DNA of 53,406 bases, taken from Desulfurellales bacterium. Lineage in GTDB: Bacteria; Campylobacterota_A; Desulfurellia; Desulfurellales; Hippeaceae. The DNA is taken from positions 1 to 53,406 of the forward strand of contig JALVUQ010000039.1 in NCBI GenBank assembly GCA_027035575.1. Direction: 5' to 3'. Below, piece by piece: positions 49,905 to 53,406 of this stretch; position 1 is the first letter of the stretch; every line of letters starts with the position of its first letter. The notes under the pieces were generated by a model. The model did no database searches, was not told where the DNA came from, and saw only the letters and a list, made by a program, of their open reading frames with translations. The position numbers and the translations under genes are program-made.

Positions 49905-51788
49905 ATGAAAAAGGCATTTGAGAGTATTGAGTTGGGCGGATTAAAGCTAAAAAACAGGTTTATTATGGCTCCGGTTAAAACGGCATACGGCAACCCCAAA
50001 GGAGAGGTAAACAACCTTCACCTTAAATTCTATGAAAAGGTGTCGAAAGGCGAGGTTGCTTTAATTATAACCGAACCTGTTGCCGTATTGAAGAGCGGAA
50101 GGGAGCACCCCAAACAACTCTGCATAGACGAGCCTCTATGCGTTGATGAGCTTAAAAAAATCACAGATACCATACACAAAAACGGCTCACTTGCCTGCCT
50201 TAACATTACGCATGCCGGAAGAGCGGCTAATCCAAAGGCGTCAGGCTCACCCCCCATTGCTCCGAGTGCGGTATTCTGTCCTGCAACCAAGCAAACGCCA
50301 CAAGAGATGACCCTTACGCAGATAAAAGAGGTTGTCGAAGCATTTGGGAGGGCTGCTAAGAGTGCTAAAGATGCAGGTTTTGATGCAATAGAACTGCAAG
50401 CCGGTATGGGGTATATAATCGCTCAGTTTTTGAAAGAAAGGACAAATAAAAGGAGTGACGAGTACGGCAAAAACAAGGAACTTTTTGCTCAAGAGGTGTT
50501 TGATGCCGTTTTTAATAGTGCGAACGGGCTTCCGGTTATTGTCAGGATAGCCGGCAATGAATTTGTTGAAGGAGGCATTACGCCGCAAGATAACCTTCCT
50601 TTGTTGAAACTTGCAGAAAAGTACTCCGCTTGTGCAGTGCATATCGGTCTTGGGAGTGCCTGTGATACACCGCCATGGTATTACAGCGCAACCTTTACAC
50701 CTGAGGAAAAACAAATCGAGACATTTAAGAAGATTAAAGAATTGACGAATCTGCCTTTGATAATTGACGGAAGAATGGCAAACCCGGACAAGATTAACAG
50801 AGCTTTGGAGGAAGGTTGGGCTGATTTTATAGGTTTGGGCAAATCGTTGGCTTGTGACCAGGAGTTTGTTAAAAAGCTTAAAGAGAAGAAAGATGAAGAA
50901 ATTTGGTATTGCGGCGGGTGCTTGCAGGGCTGCCTGCTGAAGGTTAAAGCCGGAGTGGGCTTGGGTTGTATAATAAACCCGTTTGTAAATAAGGATAAAT
51001 TTGAGAAAGCCGATAAATCTCTTAAATTTGTTGTCGTAGGTGGCGGACCGGCAGGAATGGCTTGTGCGACCTATGCAAAAATGAGGGGTCATAAAGCTGT
51101 TTTGTTTGAGAAGAAAAAACTCGGCGGTCAGTTTAATTTGGCAATCAAGCCTCCCTTTAAAGATAAGATGAAAAGACCTCTGGATTCTATGATAAAAGAG
51201 ATGGAAAGGCAGGGTGTTGAGGTTATTTACGAAGAGGCAGCTTTAGATAATATAGAGGCTCAAAAGCCGGATGTAGTTGTTGTGGCAGCAGGGGCAAACT
51301 CCTTTGTTCCTAAGATAAAAGGCATAGAAAACGAATATGTTATGGATTCGTTTGCCTATTTTGAGGGTGAAAAGGAGCCTAAAGGAAAAAGAGCTCTGGT
51401 GCTTGGCGTGGGGCTTATAGGAAGAGAGGTGATGGAGGATTTGATTAAGAAGGGCTTCGATGAGGTGGTAGGCGTTGATATACTTGAAGAATTGCCTGAA
51501 GACTTCACACTTGCAAGGTTGAAAAATATGAAGAATGTTAAAATATTAACCGGAACAAGGCTTGAGGAATTTACAGAAGAGGGCGCTCTAATAAGCAGAA
51601 ACTCCAAGCTGGAAAACTTGGGTAAATTCGATACAGTTGTAACAAGTATAGGGACAAAACCAAACAGAGACCTTTACGATAAAATAAAAGACAAATTTGA
51701 GAGGGTTGAAATAATAGGTGATGCAAACGCAGTTGCGGATATATACGAAGCGACTCACCAGGCTTATTCGTTAATTGAAAAGTATTAA
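49905..51788 (+). CDS. Old-yellow-enzyme-type FMN / Fe-S / FAD oxidoreductase (2,4-dienoyl-CoA reductase family)
   Basis: 627 residues: an FMN-binding TIM barrel (1-325), a [4Fe-4S] motif C336-x2-C339-x3-C343-x11-C355 (CGGCLQGC...C), then FAD-binding VVVGGGPAGMACA (about 377-389) and an NAD(P)-binding domain. This is the layout of 2,4-dienoyl-CoA reductase and trimethylamine dehydrogenase. The barrel segment that is usually HGAHGYLxxQF reads QAGMGYIIAQF, so the catalytic His area is altered and the substrate may differ. GGAGG precedes the ATG. Confidence 0.88.
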   Translation: MKKAFESIELGGLKLKNRFIMAPVKTAYGNPKGEVNNLHLKFYEKVSKGEVALIITEPVAVLKSGREHPKQLCIDEPLCVDELKKITDTIHKNGSLACLNITHAGRAANPKASGSPPIAPSAVFCPATKQTPQEMTLTQIKEVVEAFGRAAKSAKDAGFDAIELQAGMGYIIAQFLKERTNKRSDEYGKNKELFAQEVFDAVFNSANGLPVIVRIAGNEFVEGGITPQDNLPLLKLAEKYSACAVHIGLGSACDTPPWYYSATFTPEEKQIETFKKIKELTNLPLIIDGRMANPDKINRALEEGWADFIGLGKSLACDQEFVKKLKEKKDEEIWYCGGCLQGCLLKVKAGVGLGCIINPFVNKDKFEKADKSLKFVVVGGGPAGMACATYAKMRGHKAVLFEKKKLGGQFNLAIKPPFKDKMKRPLDSMIKEMERQGVEVIYEEAALDNIEAQKPDVVVVAAGANSFVPKIKGIENEYVMDSFAYFEGEKEPKGKRALVLGVGLIGREVMEDLIKKGFDEVVGVDILEELPEDFTLARLKNMKNVKILTGTRLEEFTEEGALISRNSKLENLGKFDTVVTSIGTKPNRDLYDKIKDKFERVEIIGDANAVADIYEATHQAYSLIEKY

Positions 51789-51822
51789 GATAGGGGGTTT
51801 TTAAGCCCCCTTATCTTTTTTT
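51787..51822 (+). terminator. Terminator after the OYE-type reductase
   Basis: GATAGGGGG and CCCCCTTATC form a nine-pair stem with one bulged base and a loop of about six bases, followed by seven T. The 5' arm overlaps the stop codon region. Confidence 0.85.
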
Positions 51823-51936
51823 GAGATACTTTAATACCCAAAACTCAAACCAATATCGGCTTTTCTAAATATTTATATTTGTACGGCGCTATATTTTTGA
51901 TTAAAAGTTTATAAAGAAGGCTTCGGTAAAATAATC

Positions 51937-51965
51937 TTGACAATATGCGGGAGTTTATTTAGTTT
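51937..51965 (+). promoter_or_regulatory. Promoter of the flippase-like gene
   Basis: Consensus TTGACA (51937-51942), 17-base spacer, TAGTTT (51960-51965). ATG at 51977 lies 12 bases after the -10 box, leaving about five bases of untranslated leader. Confidence 0.55.
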
Positions 51966-51976
51966 GTGCATTGTCT

Positions 51977-52897
51977 ATGAAAAAATTGAAATTTTTGGCA
52001 AAGCTTTCTGTAAGCGCAGTTCTTATATTCGTTTTGTTCCATAAAATCAATATAAGCCGATTTGAGGATATGCTGTTTAAAATAGGGCTTTTGAAATTTT
52101 TCCTTTTAAGTTTGTTGTATATATTGTCTCAGGTTGTAAGCAGTGTTAGGTGGAGCTTTGTTATAGAAAGTTTAAATGAAAAAATGGCTGTTTTGGAACT
52201 TTTAAGGGCTTATTTTTTGGGTATGTATGCAAATCTTTTTTTGCCGAGCATAATAGGGGGTGATGCAATTAAGGCGTATGTTGTCTCGAAAAAAATAGGC
52301 TTGAGAAAGTCGATAAGTTCAATATTTTTGGAGAGATACAACGGGTTAATGGCTCTTTTGCTTATCTCTTTGGTGTCGGTATTGGTGTTTAACAGGTTTT
52401 TCAATGCAAAAATTATAGCCGGAGTTGTGGCTGTCAATATTTTTTCCGTAATTTCAATATATTCTTTGAGATTTAAGATTTTCAGAAGGTATGAGAAGTT
52501 GAGAAATTTCTATGACGATATAGTTATGTTTCACAAAAGCCGTTTCTTTGTGAGGGTTTCAATTTTATCCGTTGTTGTGCAGACGATTGTCATATTGATT
52601 TATATGCTGTCTGGTCTTATGTTGGGACTAAAAATAAGCCCCATATACTATTTTGCCTTCATACCGATAATAAACCTGATAAGCTTTTTGCCCATATCTT
52701 TTAACGGAATAGGTGTAAGAGAATTTTCTTTTGTTTATTTCTTTTCTTTTGCCAATCTAAATAAATTGCAGGCGTTATCTTTGAGTATATCCGTATTTTT
52801 CGTTGTTGTTTTCTGCAGCCTTATAGGGGGTGTTGTTTATTTTGTATCAAAAGACAGAACTGTTAAAGAGGCTGAAGAGTTTTATAAGTCAAAATAG
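51977..52897 (+). CDS. Lysylphosphatidylglycerol synthase-like flippase domain protein (UPF0104/AglD family)
   Basis: About 306 residues, seven or eight hydrophobic segments. Family features: LSQVVSSVRWSFVIESL, FLGMYANLFLPSIIGGDAIKAYVVSKKIG (the conserved F-N-x-hLPs-hGGD pattern) and SFLPISFNGIGVREFSFVYFF. Such proteins move lipids or polyprenyl-linked glycans; lysyl-transferase domain absent. No Shine-Dalgarno sequence before ATG 51977. The 3' end overlaps the start of tilS. Confidence 0.85.
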   Translation: MKKLKFLAKLSVSAVLIFVLFHKINISRFEDMLFKIGLLKFFLLSLLYILSQVVSSVRWSFVIESLNEKMAVLELLRAYFLGMYANLFLPSIIGGDAIKAYVVSKKIGLRKSISSIFLERYNGLMALLLISLVSVLVFNRFFNAKIIAGVVAVNIFSVISIYSLRFKIFRRYEKLRNFYDDIVMFHKSRFFVRVSILSVVVQTIVILIYMLSGLMLGLKISPIYYFAFIPIINLISFLPISFNGIGVREFSFVYFFSFANLNKLQALSLSISVFFVVVFCSLIGGVVYFVSKDRTVKEAEEFYKSK

Positions 52898-53406
52898 GCT
52901 TATCAACTCAAATCGCATCGGAGCAGCAGTATCCGGCGGACCTGACTCTGTTTTTATGCTCCATATGCTAAATGAAATAGCAGAAGATTTCGGGTTTGAA
53001 ATAACGGTTTTGCATTTTAACCACAAAATAAGAGAAGAGTCCGATGAGGACGCCCTATTTGTTAAAAATTCGGCTTGTAAATTGAATCTCGATTTTGAAA
53101 CGGAGTCCTGTGATGTTTTGGAGTTTGCAAAGAAAGAGAAGCTGTCTTTGGAGGATGCTGCGAGGATAAAAAGATACGATTTTTTAAAAAGATGCAAAGA
53201 TAGATTTGAGCTGGGCGAAGTGGCGTTGGCTCACACAAAAGACGATGTTGCCGAGACATTTGTTATGAATATGATGCGGGGCTCTTCTTTGAGCGGTTTA
53301 ACCTCTATGAGAATAAAGAGAGAGTTTTATATACGCCCGGTCTGTTTTCTAAAAAAAAGCGAGATACTGGACTATCTGAACGAACAGGGCATAGCCTTTA
53401 GGGTTG
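52842..53406 (+). CDS. tilS: tRNA(Ile)-lysidine synthase TilS, N-terminal part
   Basis: Open frame running off the window, about 188 codons. PP-loop SGGPDSVFMLHML near codons 31-43, then VLHFNHKIREESDEDALFV and LAHTKDDVAETFVMNMMRGSSLSGL, all TilS signatures. The enzyme converts cytidine at position 34 of tRNA-Ile to lysidine. No ATG is available: TTG 52842 (AGGGGG upstream) is favoured; GTG 52830 and TTG 52833 are alternatives. It overlaps the flippase-like gene by 56 bases with the first start. Confidence 0.88.
   Translation, partial: MYQKTELLKRLKSFISQNRLINSNRIGAAVSGGPDSVFMLHMLNEIAEDFGFEITVLHFNHKIREESDEDALFVKNSACKLNLDFETESCDVLEFAKKEKLSLEDAARIKRYDFLKRCKDRFELGEVALAHTKDDVAETFVMNMMRGSSLSGLTSMRIKREFYIRPVCFLKKSEILDYLNEQGIAFRV

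Noticed and set aside
50247-51092. A 281-codon open frame antisense to the OYE-type reductase
   Set aside because: The plus-strand frame carries clear Fe-S and FAD motifs; the antisense frame has none.

Overview
The window is AT-rich bacterial DNA from a motile Gram-negative organism. Gram-negative is inferred from a lipid A deacylase (PagL type), flagellar export genes and an MSHA-type pilus. Menaquinone is made by the futalosine route (adjacent MqnE and MqnC). It also carries a B12-dependent ribonucleotide reductase, a cytochrome bd oxidase with a short Q-loop and a 4-hydroxybutyryl-CoA dehydratase homologue. This mix fits an anaerobic or microaerophilic, possibly thermophilic sulfur-reducing lineage such as Hippea/Desulfurella. 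That placement is inference from gene content, not a database result.

Layout. 1-5335 (+): tightly overlapping pilus assembly operon: pseudopilin remnant, MshO-, MshP-, MshM-, MshN-, MshI/PilM-, PilN-, PilO/MshJ- and MshK/PilP-like genes. 5332-6351 (-): exported polysaccharide deacetylase. 6471-12680 (-): flagellar operon fliL-fliN-fliO-fliP-fliQ-fliR-flhB-fliD-flaG-fliS, ending in a clear terminator. 12799-22808 (-): seven-gene housekeeping operon hom-argH/Nudix-recJ-nrdJ-tyrS-coaX-gpsA behind a strong promoter. 22887-24148 (-): DAHP synthase gene preceded by a complete transcription attenuator with an aromatic-rich leader peptide. 24396-26532 (-): mqnE-mqnC. 26696-28105 (-): phosphomannomutase/phosphoglucomutase. 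28166-28477 (-): minimal flagellar-rod-like protein. 28648-32266: transporter, PagL, metallo-hydrolase, DUF302 and Roadblock/LC7 genes. 32315-32390: tRNA-Phe. 32554-33630: MscS channel.

33631-37621 is an accessory segment even richer in AT: a restriction-modification locus with two unrelated methyltransferases flanking a putative PD-(D/E)XK nuclease, then two unrecognised small genes, one of them interrupted by an in-frame amber codon. 37656-39379 holds a DUF4236-TPR gene and an exported orphan. 39776-42115 encodes the 4-hydroxybutyryl-CoA dehydratase and a short-chain dehydrogenase. 42265-45056 has der, nth, a YkgJ-type gene and bcp. 45166-47536 is cydAB. 47618-48122 holds tRNA-Arg, -Gly, -Cys and -Leu. 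48332-49275 is a frameshifted sialidase-like gene. 49288-51788 has a DUF2284 gene and an old-yellow-enzyme-type FAD/Fe-S reductase. 51977 onward is a flippase-like membrane protein and the start of tilS, cut by the window edge.

Most notable: the aromatic attenuator at 23952-24148, the heptamer repeats that encode the MshO-like prepilin leader, the ArgH-Nudix fusion, the 103-residue rod-like protein, the dehydratase with all four Fe-S ligands kept, the methyltransferase-nuclease-methyltransferase island, and several genes whose -10 box sits so close to the start codon that leaderless translation is likely.
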